In this document: positions 1-6,691 of the stretch, one piece after another
Numbering within the stretch: position 1 is the stretch's first letter
Layout: each line of letters starts with the position of its first letter
Assembly (NCBI GenBank): GCA_024278415.1
Contig: JAJRTI010000011.1
Span: 1-9,769 of the forward strand
Reading direction: 5' to 3'
DNA from: Planctomycetota bacterium
GTDB taxonomy: Bacteria > Planctomycetota > Brocadiia > JAJRTI01
Length of the DNA: 9,769 bases
The notes under the pieces: generated by a model
What the model saw: only the letters and a program-made list of their open reading frames with translations
Database searches by the model: none
Told to the model about the DNA's origin: nothing
Translations under genes and position numbers: made by a program

Positions 1-48
1 GCTGAATGCTGAGAACGGCCGCGGATGAGCGATTCGGCGATGTGCAGC

Positions 49-135
49 CGTCCCTACGGGACTGGCAACTTGCCGCAAACGGCGCAATTCCCAGCGCTGA
101 AGCGCTGGGCTATTTTCGGTCGTCCCTACGGGACG
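49..135. repeat. Duplicated short hairpin CGTCCC-TAC-GGGAC
   Basis: The 14-mer CGTCCCTACGGGAC occurs at 49-62 and again at 121-134, with starts 72 bp apart. Each copy folds as GTCCC/GGGAC with a TAC loop, and the second copy extends to a 6-bp stem (121-126 with 130-135). A third hairpin with the same TAC loop but different arms (GGACGC-TAC-GCGTCC) is at 8465-8479, in the other palindromic block. Exact duplication of a self-complementary word suggests a repeat family rather than chance. Confidence 0.7.
90..109. repeat. 9-bp perfect inverted repeat with GA centre
   Basis: CCCAGCGCT (90-98), two bases GA, then AGCGCTGGG (101-109) form a perfect 9-bp dyad. It lies between the two copies of the CGTCCCTACGGGAC hairpin. 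There is no T-tract after it (TATTTTCGG follows), so a terminator role is possible but weak. Confidence 0.7.
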
Positions 136-157
136 CGGGCTTAAGTTCGCACCATTG

Positions 158-169
158 CGCCGTACGGCG
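158..169. repeat. 12-bp perfect palindrome CGCCGTACGGCG
   Basis: The 12 bases at 158-169 are fully self-complementary with no loop. It is another member of the chain of dyads in the non-coding block, and a weaker GCGA/TCGC pair follows at 174-185. On its own it could arise by chance in GC-rich DNA. Its position between other palindromes is what makes it notable. Confidence 0.55.
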
Positions 170-185
170 GATTGCGAGCGTTCGC

Positions 186-309
186 TACCCTGGGTCTGGT
201 GGGCGCAACTTCCCCTCCTTCCCTCCGCCTTCCCGATCCCGCACTTGCGGGATCGGGAAGGCGGAGGGAAGGAGGAAACGATACGTCTTGGCGCCCTGTT
301 CCCAGGGTA
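186..309. repeat. Composite hairpin with a perfect 30-bp inverted repeat at its core
   Basis: The core is a perfect inverted repeat: 214-243 is the exact reverse complement of 246-275, 30 of 30 positions, with only CT (244-245) between the arms. It is nested inside two further complementary segments. GGGCGC (201-206) pairs with GCGCCC (291-296), and TACCCTGGG (186-194) pairs with CCCAGGGTA (301-309). The whole 124-nt segment could therefore fold into one long stem. The arms are C/T-rich on one side and G/A-rich on the other. No protein-coding or tRNA-like feature is seen. Possible readings are a REP/BIME-like or MITE-like palindrome, or an RNA processing or 3'-end protection element for the minus-strand mRNA. 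Confidence 0.85.
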
Positions 310-333
310 GCGGCCTGCGGCCGCAACCCTGGG
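301..333. repeat. Hairpin overlapping the outer arm of the 186-309 structure
   Basis: CCCAGGGT (301-308) pairs with ACCCTGGG (326-333), and inside it GCGGCC (310-315) pairs with GGCCGC (319-324) around a TGC loop. A single A/A mismatch separates the two stems. Positions 301-308 are the same bases used by the outer stem of the 186-309 composite hairpin, so the two folds exclude each other. ACCCTGGG therefore occurs three times here, at 187-194 and 326-333 direct and at 301-308 inverted. Confidence 0.7.
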
Positions 334-342
334 TTAGCATAC

Positions 343-378
343 GGGACCCCGTTGGGGTCCTCGCGCCTGTGCGACAGG
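343..378. repeat. Two adjacent short hairpins at the end of the palindrome chain
   Basis: GGACCCC (344-350) pairs with GGGGTCC (354-360) around a GTT loop, giving a 7-bp stem extendable by a G-T pair. CCTGT (366-370) pairs with ACAGG (374-378) around a GCG loop. A further self-complementary CTTCGAAG lies at 384-391. These are the palindromes nearest the stop codon of the minus-strand gene, and so the first a read-through transcript would meet. Confidence 0.55.
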
Positions 379-445
379 GACTCCTTCGAAGCCCGGAGAT
401 GTGGGTAAAGGGCATGGGGGGGGGCGCCCTTCGCGTATCCGCGGT

Positions 446-3400
446 TCACTTGCCCCGCGCGGCGAACCGCAGCACGCGCACGTCATGTTTCTTGAGCGGG
501 AAGCGAATCGCTCCGCCCGCGGTGGACAGAGCCTTGCCGGTCTCGACGTCGGTCACGGTGTAGCCGTCGCCAAAGCCCAGCGCGTCGGCATCGACTTTGA
601 GCGCGACTTGCTCGTCTTGCCGCGCGTAGCTCACGATCGCGGCCACGGCCTCCTGGCCGGGCACGCAGTACACGATGGCGGGAAGATCGGGCCGGCCGGT
701 CGCCACCGGCAGCGGCCGATCCTCCCAATACTTGTAGACCTTCAGGCCATCCTTGTCCAGCATGTCGAGGATCGGCTCCGCGAGCTTGCGGTTGGCCACG
801 TGTTCCTTCACCCACGGCAGCCCGAAGCCGCCGTACCCGTCCAGCTCGTGCACGAGCCGGACCGCGATGAACGTGCGTTGGGTCCAGGGATCGCGGGCGA
901 GCTTGCCGTGGTCGCCAAGCGGCACCGGCCACACCCCGGCCAGTTCGCCAGTCGAAGCCATGAGGAGGTAATCGCGGCTGTGCCGGGTCTGCACGTCGCC
1001 GAGCGAGTACTTCCATTCCCAATCATACTGCACGGTCGCAAACGCCAGGAGCGGCAGCGGGCTGAAGCTCGTCATGTGGGGGAACGTGATGGGCAGCATG
1101 CCGCGCTCGTTGAGCATGACGAACGTGCGCTTGGCCAGCTCGCGCAGCCCCCACACGCCAGTGGACGGCACGATGCTGCCGTCGCCGCGCTTGTACGCCG
1201 CGGTCTCCTCCGTGTTGAACGACGGAGCGAAATAGAAGTTGTCCCAATACACCCCGCGGTTGCCTCCGATCTCAAACGAGCGTGCATACCAATAGAGGTT
1301 GAAGTCGATGTACGACGGCGATGGCACAACCTTGATCTCGCGCAGGCCGTTGCCCTTGCCGATGGTGCGCAGGTCGGTGAGGCACCACTCGTCCTTGAAC
1401 GTCTCGAACTCCTCGCAGCCCTGATGGCTTGCGCGGTTGTAGTAGAAGATCATCTTCTTGCCGTAGCGCGATTGCAGGTTGTACCGCACGTGGCGCACCC
1501 ACTTCTCGACGCGGGCGGGGCCGTAGGGCTCGACGTACTGCTTGCCCCACTCCTCCACCATCTTGATGGTCTCCCGGCTGAGCTTCTGCTCGTTGCCCCG
1601 CTTGAGCATCTCCCACAGATACAGGTCCTTGCCAGCCGGGTAGAAGGAGCCGCAGGTGCCGATGGACAGCCAGTTCACGTCCGTGCCGAGCAGCGTGTAG
1701 TTGTCCCGCAGGTAACGGTATCGCCACCAGTGTTTGCCCTTGCCAGGCGCCACGAGCCGCGGCTTGACCGGCGCGGCGAGGAGGCCAAAGGTGATCGTGC
1801 GCGGCTTGCGAATGACGATGGGTTGGTTGATGAGGTGGATGCGCAGGACGACGTCGCTGCCGCTACGCACGACTTCCATGTTCGGCGTGTCAGGGTTCCA
1901 ACTCCATCCCAAGTCGTTCTCCGCGAACCAACAAATTCCGCGCACCGGCGTGCCCACGAACACGTACGGGCAGAAGTTCGCAGTATAGTCGCTGTACGCG
2001 CACTTCGTCGCGTCCCACAGCACTCCCTCGCCCTCAGGCACGCGCTGCGCGACCGGCGCGCGGATGCGGTCCGCGTTCGCGTGGATGTGCGTGGCCGAGG
2101 CGTTGCTGAACGGAATCTCCAGCCGCAGCGCGTCCACCCGCCTGCCGGCCGAGGGCAGGAGCGTCAACTCCACCTTCGCGCAGCCGTCGTAGTCCCATGT
2201 CTGCCGCCAAGTCGCGGCCAGCTGCCCGGCCTGGAAGCGGCCCTTGAGCACAGCCTGGTGCGCCGCGTTCGACACGACCTCGATCGGCCCGGCGCTTGCG
2301 GCTTGCTCCTGGCCATCGGCCATCACGACGTAGCGCATGGGCCCGGCGAGGATCGGCTTCGTGATGCCGGTATTGGCCGACGTGGCCTGCACCTGGTCGA
2401 GCAGGCCGAAGCCGTTGAGCGTGTGCTCGCGCAGCACGGTCTTGAGCGTGGCGCCGCTCAGTTCGATGGGCGTGAACGGCGGGTAGACCTTCGTGCTGCG
2501 GCCGGTGGGCGTATGCTCCCAAGGGAAGCGCTTGCGTTCGAACGTCTTGACCGTCTCGCCCGCGGACACGCGCTCGCCCTTGGCCTTCATCGCAATCTCA
2601 TAGAGCCCGTCGAGCGGAGGCAACTCGATAGTCTTGCTGGCGCGGCCATCCTTGAACCCGGCCATGGGGAACACGACGGTCTTGACGAGCTTCTTGCCGA
2701 TCTGCGTGCGGATCTGCGCGAGCACCTCGGTCGGCTTGGCCGCCTTCGGCAAGCCGCCCACGTCCACCACGAGCCGCATCTTGTTGCGGTAGGGATAGTA
2801 CGCGAATTGGAAGTCGACCGGCGGCCTCTCCTGCTCCTTGCCCACGAGCCAGCGATACGGCTCCTGCGCGCGGGGCCAACTCGTGGTGCGATCGTAGTAG
2901 ACCGTGCCCCCGTCGGGCGACGCGACCTTGATGGACAGCGTATAGCGCGTCGTCGGGTCGTCGGCCGGCGCGGCGAGCGCGAGCGTCTGGGCCGCGCCGG
3001 GCGCGAGCGTGAGGGCCTTGTCCACGCGCACCGCGGGCATGTTGTTGCGGTCGAGCACGATCTGCGCTTTCAGCGCGAGCGGCTGTGCGGAGGGGTTGAG
3101 GATGCGCAGCTTGCCGGCGAAGCCGCCGAGGAAGGGGTCGCCGTCCGCCGCGTACTGCACCGCGGGCGCGGGGCTGGCGGTGAACGTGAAGCGCGCTCCG
3201 GCCTGCGTGTATCCGCCGGTGAGGCTCGACCACTCCCAGGGGTTCTTCCAGTCGCGGCAGAGGTTGATCGCCCACACGCCTTCGGTGGTCTTGCGGTTGC
3301 CGGCCATCTTCATGCTGGCGAGGGGCACGGCGCACTCGAAATGCCACCAGCCATCGTGGAAGCCGTGGGCCTGCCGCCAGCCCCCGCGCCAGCTCACGGA

Positions 3401-3835
3401 CTCGCCGGGCTGGCCGAGGAAGTGGATGTTGTACCCGCCCTTGCCGAGCCAGTTGGCGAGGAACTGATAGTCGGCCTTGTCCTCCGCGTCGGGCGTGGGG
3501 TTCACGAACACTTCGACCGCGTCGTCGTACACCACCTTGAGCGAGTCGCGCGTCATCTTCGCGAGCAGCGCGCCCTCGTCTGGCAGGCGGGAGAGGATGG
3601 CCACGTAGATGTGCGTGCGCGTGGCGCCGATGAACCCGCGCACGCGCCGGCGCTGCATCTTGCCGTTGAAGTGGAAGCCGTCGAACCCCGCGCTCACCGC
3701 CCATTCGTCCGGCTCGATCTTGCCGTCGAGCGTGGGCGGCTGCTTCATGAGCGGGACACGGAACGTGCCGCCCGCGGACCACGCCGCTCCGGTGGCGACG
3801 AGGATGGCGAGCAGCGGTCTGGCGTGGCGTATCAT
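446..3835 (-). CDS. Secreted glycoside hydrolase-like protein with CBM9-like N-terminal domain
   Basis: This encodes a 1129-aa exported protein, probably acting on a polysaccharide or glycoconjugate. I start it at the ATG at 3835 because a signal peptide begins there (residues 1-22: basic MIRHAR, then a hydrophobic stretch ending AWSAGG). The open frame extends to 4105, but that extension is low-complexity and unlike a leader. Residues 25-220 resemble CBM9/DOMON-like modules (PPTLDGKIEPDEW, DDAVEVFVNP, HDGWWHFECAVPL). Residues about 230-440 look like beta-sandwich linker domains. Residues 455-690 contain GICWFAENDLGW (633-644), a motif I associate with GH123/DUF6067-type N-terminal domains. 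Residues 700-1010 look like a TIM barrel (WLSIGT, MIFYYN, GVYWDNFYF 861-869, YDWEWKY 937-943), followed by a C-terminal beta domain. D865, D938 and E940 are conceivable catalytic acids, but this is not shown. Its substrate is unknown. The family call is from remembered motifs, not a search. Confidence 0.85.
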   Translation of the reverse strand: MIRHARPLLAILVATGAAWSAGGTFRVPLMKQPPTLDGKIEPDEWAVSAGFDGFHFNGKMQRRRVRGFIGATRTHIYVAILSRLPDEGALLAKMTRDSLKVVYDDAVEVFVNPTPDAEDKADYQFLANWLGKGGYNIHFLGQPGESVSWRGGWRQAHGFHDGWWHFECAVPLASMKMAGNRKTTEGVWAINLCRDWKNPWEWSSLTGGYTQAGARFTFTASPAPAVQYAADGDPFLGGFAGKLRILNPSAQPLALKAQIVLDRNNMPAVRVDKALTLAPGAAQTLALAAPADDPTTRYTLSIKVASPDGGTVYYDRTTSWPRAQEPYRWLVGKEQERPPVDFQFAYYPYRNKMRLVVDVGGLPKAAKPTEVLAQIRTQIGKKLVKTVVFPMAGFKDGRASKTIELPPLDGLYEIAMKAKGERVSAGETVKTFERKRFPWEHTPTGRSTKVYPPFTPIELSGATLKTVLREHTLNGFGLLDQVQATSANTGITKPILAGPMRYVVMADGQEQAASAGPIEVVSNAAHQAVLKGRFQAGQLAATWRQTWDYDGCAKVELTLLPSAGRRVDALRLEIPFSNASATHIHANADRIRAPVAQRVPEGEGVLWDATKCAYSDYTANFCPYVFVGTPVRGICWFAENDLGWSWNPDTPNMEVVRSGSDVVLRIHLINQPIVIRKPRTITFGLLAAPVKPRLVAPGKGKHWWRYRYLRDNYTLLGTDVNWLSIGTCGSFYPAGKDLYLWEMLKRGNEQKLSRETIKMVEEWGKQYVEPYGPARVEKWVRHVRYNLQSRYGKKMIFYYNRASHQGCEEFETFKDEWCLTDLRTIGKGNGLREIKVVPSPSYIDFNLYWYARSFEIGGNRGVYWDNFYFAPSFNTEETAAYKRGDGSIVPSTGVWGLRELAKRTFVMLNERGMLPITFPHMTSFSPLPLLAFATVQYDWEWKYSLGDVQTRHSRDYLLMASTGELAGVWPVPLGDHGKLARDPWTQRTFIAVRLVHELDGYGGFGLPWVKEHVANRKLAEPILDMLDKDGLKVYKYWEDRPLPVATGRPDLPAIVYCVPGQEAVAAIVSYARQDEQVALKVDADALGFGDGYTVTDVETGKALSTAGGAIRFPLKKHDVRVLRFAARGK

Positions 3836-4006
3836 GGCGTGTTCTCTGTTGGGACGGCGTGTGACCAGTCTGTCTCTCGCGCTCCCGGGCGCGGGGCCAC
3901 AGTTTAGCCTTTCTTGGGCGGGAGTGCATTCGGCAATCTTGGCAGGGTGTGTGCCCACGGCCCACGCGAGGGGCAGGAAACGCTGGCGCATCGACAGCAT
4001 GCGCAC

Positions 4007-4035
4007 TTGACAGCTTGGGGCGCGGGGCATAGGAT
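4007..4035 (+). promoter_or_regulatory. Sigma70-type promoter for the small ORF and GT-C-like gene
   Basis: TTGACA (4007-4012) is a perfect -35 hexamer. A 17-bp spacer separates it from TAGGAT (4030-4035), a -10 with four of six consensus bases including the key T, A and final T. The predicted start lies near 4042, leaving a leader of about 100 nt before the ATG at 4144. It reads away from the hydrolase-like gene. No equally good promoter was found for the minus-strand gene in the same gap. Confidence 0.7.
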
Positions 4036-4059
4036 TCGGGCCTAGCGAGACTGGCCCGA
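4036..4059 (+). promoter_or_regulatory. Dyad at the predicted transcription start (operator-like or 5' hairpin)
   Basis: TCGGGCC (4036-4042) and GGCCCGA (4053-4059) are perfect inverted repeats with a 10-bp centre, beginning immediately after the -10 hexamer. The centre-to-centre spacing of the half-sites is 17 bp. A site here would cover the start point, a usual position for a repressor operator. As RNA it would be cut by the start site, so a DNA-binding role is the better guess. Confidence 0.35.
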
Positions 4060-4129
4060 GTCGTGGCGACGGGGGCGCCCCATCATGCCTGTCGGTGCGC
4101 GCCAACTCATCACAAAAACGACGTGCAGG

Positions 4130-4143
4130 AGAGGAGGAACGAG
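4130..4143 (+). promoter_or_regulatory. Strong Shine-Dalgarno for the 44-codon ORF
   Basis: The purine-rich stretch GGAGAGGAGG ends a few bases before the ATG at 4144 (GAGGAGG then AACGAG). This is the best ribosome binding site on this transcript. It points to 4144, not to the start of the large membrane protein, and so decides that the small frame is translated. Confidence 0.65.
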
Positions 4144-4278
4144 ATGGCGGCCCCTATGACTCGCTCGTGGAAAACGCCGCTCTTGCCCAGCGAGTTCCAG
4201 CGGCTCGAACGCGCGGCTCCGGCCGGGACGCGGCGCGCCGGGAGGGCCGCCGGGCTGTCATGGGACGCGGAAACGTGA
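4144..4278 (+). CDS. Small 44-aa ORF overlapping the GT-C-like gene (leader/coupling ORF)
   Basis: This is a 44-residue basic peptide (starting MAAPMTRSWKTPLLPSEF, ending SWDAET) with no recognisable domain, signal or membrane segment. It has the strong Shine-Dalgarno and sits directly downstream of the 4007-4035 promoter. Its TGA (4276-4278) overlaps a possible GTG start of the next gene (4275-4277) in a GTGA arrangement typical of translational coupling. It also overlaps that gene's alternative ATG at 4260 by 19 nt. It may be a leader whose translation delivers ribosomes to the weakly initiated membrane-protein gene, or a small protein with its own role. A frame extension upstream to an ATG at 4063 has no ribosome binding site and is not adopted. 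Confidence 0.5.
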   Translation: MAAPMTRSWKTPLLPSEFQRLERAAPAGTRRAGRAAGLSWDAET

Positions 4279-6539
4279 GGCTTCGCTGGACACGGTCGGC
4301 TCTGGGCCGGGACGCGCTCGCCGCGTTCGTCATGCTCGCGGCGCTTCAGTATTGGCGCCTCTATTGGCCGCAGTGGCCGGGCGTGCTCCTCGTCGTTGCG
4401 CATGCAGGGGTGTCCGCGGCCGCGGCTGTGGCGTCCGCGGCCGCGTTGCGCTTGCCGATGGGCCGCGTCTGGCTAAAAGCCGCAGTCCTTGCCGCGCTGT
4501 GGGCCTGCGTCCCGGGCTTGGCGCAATCTCTGGCCGTTGGCGCCGTTGGCCCCGGCGGCGTGTGCGCGGGCGCGGTGCAATGGGGAGTCCTGTTCTTCAT
4601 TCCGGCGCTGTTGCTCGCGGGGCTCCGTTGGCGGCCTTCGCCGGAGCGAGCGCAGGGGAGCCAACCGGCCAATCCTGCGGCTGCGCTGTTTGCATCCGAG
4701 CCTGCCACCGGCGTGGGGCGCAAACTGGCCGCCGCGCTCGCGGGCTACGCGCTCCTCAGCGTGGCCCTCACCTGGCCGGCCGCGCGGCGTTTCGCCGTCG
4801 ATTTCATCGCCTACCCAGGCGACTCGTGGCAGACCGCGTGGAATCTCTGGTGGTTCGACAAGGCCGTTTTCCAGTGGCACGTGAACCCCTACTGGACACC
4901 GCTGCTCTTCCACCCGGTGGGATCGTCGCTGCTGTTGCACACGCTTCAGCCGCTGCACGGCCTGCTCGCGGCGGGGCTGGTGCGCACGGCCGGCCTCGTG
5001 CCGGCGTACAACGCTCTCGTGTTCTTTTCGTTCGTGGCGACGGGGCTGGGCATGTTCGGCCTCGCGCTGGCGGTGACGGGCCGGGCCGGGCCGGCCTTCG
5101 TGGCGGGGGCGCTGTTCACCGCGTGCCCCTTCCACATGTTCAAGTGCTACGGCCACCTCAACTTCGCCGCGGCCGAGTGGCTCCCGCTGTTTGTGCTGGC
5201 CTTTGTCAAGATGCACGCGTCGGCGAATTGGCGTTGGCCCCTGCTCGCGGCCGGCGCGCTCTTTCTCAACTGGACGTGCTGCTGGTATTACACGACGTAT
5301 TGCTTCCTCTTCTGTGCATTCTTCTGGGCGTATCTTGCGCTTGCCGCGGGCCGGCCTTCAGCATGGACGATGTTCTCCCGCCGGTGCGCGGGCTTCCTGT
5401 GCCGCGCCCGCCATTCTTTCGCCGCGTGGGCCGTGGTGGTGGCCGTGGCCGTGGCAGTGCCGACGGTGTTCCACAGTTGGCCAGTGCATGTTTCCCGCGC
5501 ACTGGCCGTGGCGGCGGCCGCTGCGGCCGCGGTGCGTTTGGCCCAGGTGATGGGCCGGCGCTGGCTGGTTCGCGCGGCTGTGTTCGCCGCCGCGTCCGCG
5601 GTGTTGGTCGGGCCCCCATTTGCCATGGCTCTGCTCAGGCGACACGAGTTCGTGTTGTCGCACGCTCCCTCGGCGAACTCGTGTGACCTGCTCGCCCTGT
5701 TTGCGCCAGGCACGTCGTCCACGTACCGCGATCTCATCCCGGGCTTGGCCGAGCGCCTCGGGGTGAACTGGTCCGATCGGAGCAGCCCGCTGGGCCTCGT
5801 CGCGCTGGCGCTCGCGGTGTTGGGCATGCGGCGCCACGCGGCGAACCGCACCGGGCCATGGTTGGCGGTGGGGGTTGCCTTCCTCGTGTTGTCTTTCGGG
5901 CCGATGTTGCAGGTCGGGGGGAGGAACGTCGTTGGCATGCCTTACCGGCTGCTGTGGGCCGCGTTCCCGCCGCTCCATGCGGCCGGCGTCCCGGGGCGCA
6001 TGTCTTACATGGCCACGTTGTGTTTCATGCTGCTGGCAGGGCTCGGCCTCGCCGGCCTACGCGGGTCGCCTCGCCGGCGAAGCCTCGTGTGCGCGGCCGC
6101 GCTCGCGCTCGGTCTGCTGGAGTTCCTCTGCATTCCGCCGCCGTTCGCGTCCGCTCACGTGCCTGCGTTTTACTATCGCCTGGCCCGCGACCCTGAGCGG
6201 TATGCAATCCTCGACACCGCATTCGCCCAGGATATGTTTTTCCAGACCGTGCACGGCAAGCCGCTGGTGGGCGGGTACGTGTCGCGCCTCCCCAAGGACG
6301 CGGCCGCGTACCTGAACTCGAACCCGCTGCTGGCGGAGTTGGCCGGCCCCGTGTGGTTTCGGCGAGGGCGCCTGGCCGCGAAGCCCAGCGACTTGGACAT
6401 CCTCCGTCGGTCGAATGTGCGATACATCATCGACCACCAGGGCCGGTATCGCCGCGGCCTGCAAGAGGGCCTCGGCCTGCGCCCCTGTTACGCGGACGAG
6501 GAGGTGGAGGTGTACGATCTGCGGCGCTCGCGGCCATGA
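4260..6539 (+). CDS. Polytopic membrane protein, GT-C/YfhO-like (putative glycosyltransferase)
   Basis: This encodes a 759-aa integral membrane protein with about a dozen predicted helices. A large outward loop holds YPGDSWQTAWNLWW (185-198), and the acidic residue (D188) after the first helices is typical of GT-C-fold enzymes that use polyprenyl-phosphate sugars. Further motifs of this family type are NPYWTPLLFHPVGSSLLLHT, YGHLNFAAAEWLPL (297-310) and AGVPGRMSY (575-583). The C-terminal ~130 residues (from about 630) form a soluble domain with FFQTVHGKPLVGGYVSRLP (660-678) and VRYIIDH (720-726). Donor and acceptor are unknown. Start choice is ATG 4260 (weak GGAGGG 14 nt upstream) or GTG 4275 in a GTGA overlap with the small ORF, which gives 754 aa. 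The frame is open to 4095, but that extension is charged and lacks family character. Several helices consist of Ala/Val tracts from GTGGCC-like codon repeats (around 5436-5460 and 5503-5535). Confidence 0.85.
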   Translation: MGRGNVRLRWTRSALGRDALAAFVMLAALQYWRLYWPQWPGVLLVVAHAGVSAAAAVASAAALRLPMGRVWLKAAVLAALWACVPGLAQSLAVGAVGPGGVCAGAVQWGVLFFIPALLLAGLRWRPSPERAQGSQPANPAAALFASEPATGVGRKLAAALAGYALLSVALTWPAARRFAVDFIAYPGDSWQTAWNLWWFDKAVFQWHVNPYWTPLLFHPVGSSLLLHTLQPLHGLLAAGLVRTAGLVPAYNALVFFSFVATGLGMFGLALAVTGRAGPAFVAGALFTACPFHMFKCYGHLNFAAAEWLPLFVLAFVKMHASANWRWPLLAAGALFLNWTCCWYYTTYCFLFCAFFWAYLALAAGRPSAWTMFSRRCAGFLCRARHSFAAWAVVVAVAVAVPTVFHSWPVHVSRALAVAAAAAAAVRLAQVMGRRWLVRAAVFAAASAVLVGPPFAMALLRRHEFVLSHAPSANSCDLLALFAPGTSSTYRDLIPGLAERLGVNWSDRSSPLGLVALALAVLGMRRHAANRTGPWLAVGVAFLVLSFGPMLQVGGRNVVGMPYRLLWAAFPPLHAAGVPGRMSYMATLCFMLLAGLGLAGLRGSPRRRSLVCAAALALGLLEFLCIPPPFASAHVPAFYYRLARDPERYAILDTAFAQDMFFQTVHGKPLVGGYVSRLPKDAAAYLNSNPLLAELAGPVWFRRGRLAAKPSDLDILRRSNVRYIIDHQGRYRRGLQEGLGLRPCYADEEVEVYDLRRSRP

Positions 6540-6573
6540 GGCCCGGGGGCTGTGGCTTGCCCACTTGGATGTA

Positions 6574-6595
6574 GCCGCACGCGCCAGCATGCGGC
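6574..6595. terminator. Weak stem-loop in the convergent gap
   Basis: GCCGCA (6574-6579) pairs with TGCGGC (6590-6595) around a 10-nt loop, 35 bp after the stop of the GT-C-like gene. No T-tract follows. Another small stem (CTGCG/CGCAG at 6666-6680) lies just beyond the end of the facing minus-strand gene. Either could help end transcription between the convergent genes, but neither fits the classical intrinsic terminator pattern. Confidence 0.25.
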
Positions 6596-6691
6596 CCAAC
6601 CGGCGAGTCGCACCCCGAATACCGTAGCTCTTGTACGTGACAGAACAAGGCAAGCGGAATGGATACTGCGTTCGGCGCAGGCTGCTCCTCT

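Larger units (their letters stand above)
1..445. other. Non-coding, hairpin-rich region downstream of the hydrolase-like gene
   Basis: I see no credible gene here. Open frames exist on both strands, but they run straight through perfect palindromes, lack ribosome binding sites and give compositionally odd Arg/Pro/Gly-rich products. The stretch holds a chain of at least eight inverted repeats (listed separately) in about 350 bp. It lies 3' of the minus-strand gene ending at 446, so any transcript reading out of that gene would pass through all of them. A run of nine G (416-424) followed by CGCCC sits just beyond the gene's stop codon. None of the hairpins is followed by a T-tract in either direction, so no classical intrinsic terminator is assigned. 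Confidence 0.75.

Noticed and set aside
1..48. 3' end of a gene entering from the left edge
   Set aside because: Too little sequence, no family signal, and stops occur early in several frames. It cannot be supported.
49..378. CRISPR array
   Set aside because: The repeats are short self-complementary words of different sequence. There is no constant direct repeat with uniform spacers, and no cas gene is in the window.
416..429. Run of nine G followed by CGCCC as a terminator of the minus-strand gene
   Set aside because: The stem is only GGGCG/CGCCC with no proper loop or T-tract. It is better noted as a homopolymer run.
401..3907. 1168-codon open frame on the plus strand opposite the hydrolase-like gene
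   Set aside because: It mirrors the real gene almost end to end. Its product is rich in His/Arg/Val/Leu/Ala without domain pattern, and it runs into the palindrome block. The minus-strand frame has a signal peptide and recognisable motifs, so this is a GC-driven antisense artefact.
3836..4105. Upstream extension of the hydrolase-like gene to an ATG at 4105
   Set aside because: The added 90 residues are low-complexity, would place a signal peptide in the middle of the protein, and cover the opposite-strand promoter. The ATG at 3835 begins the signal peptide.
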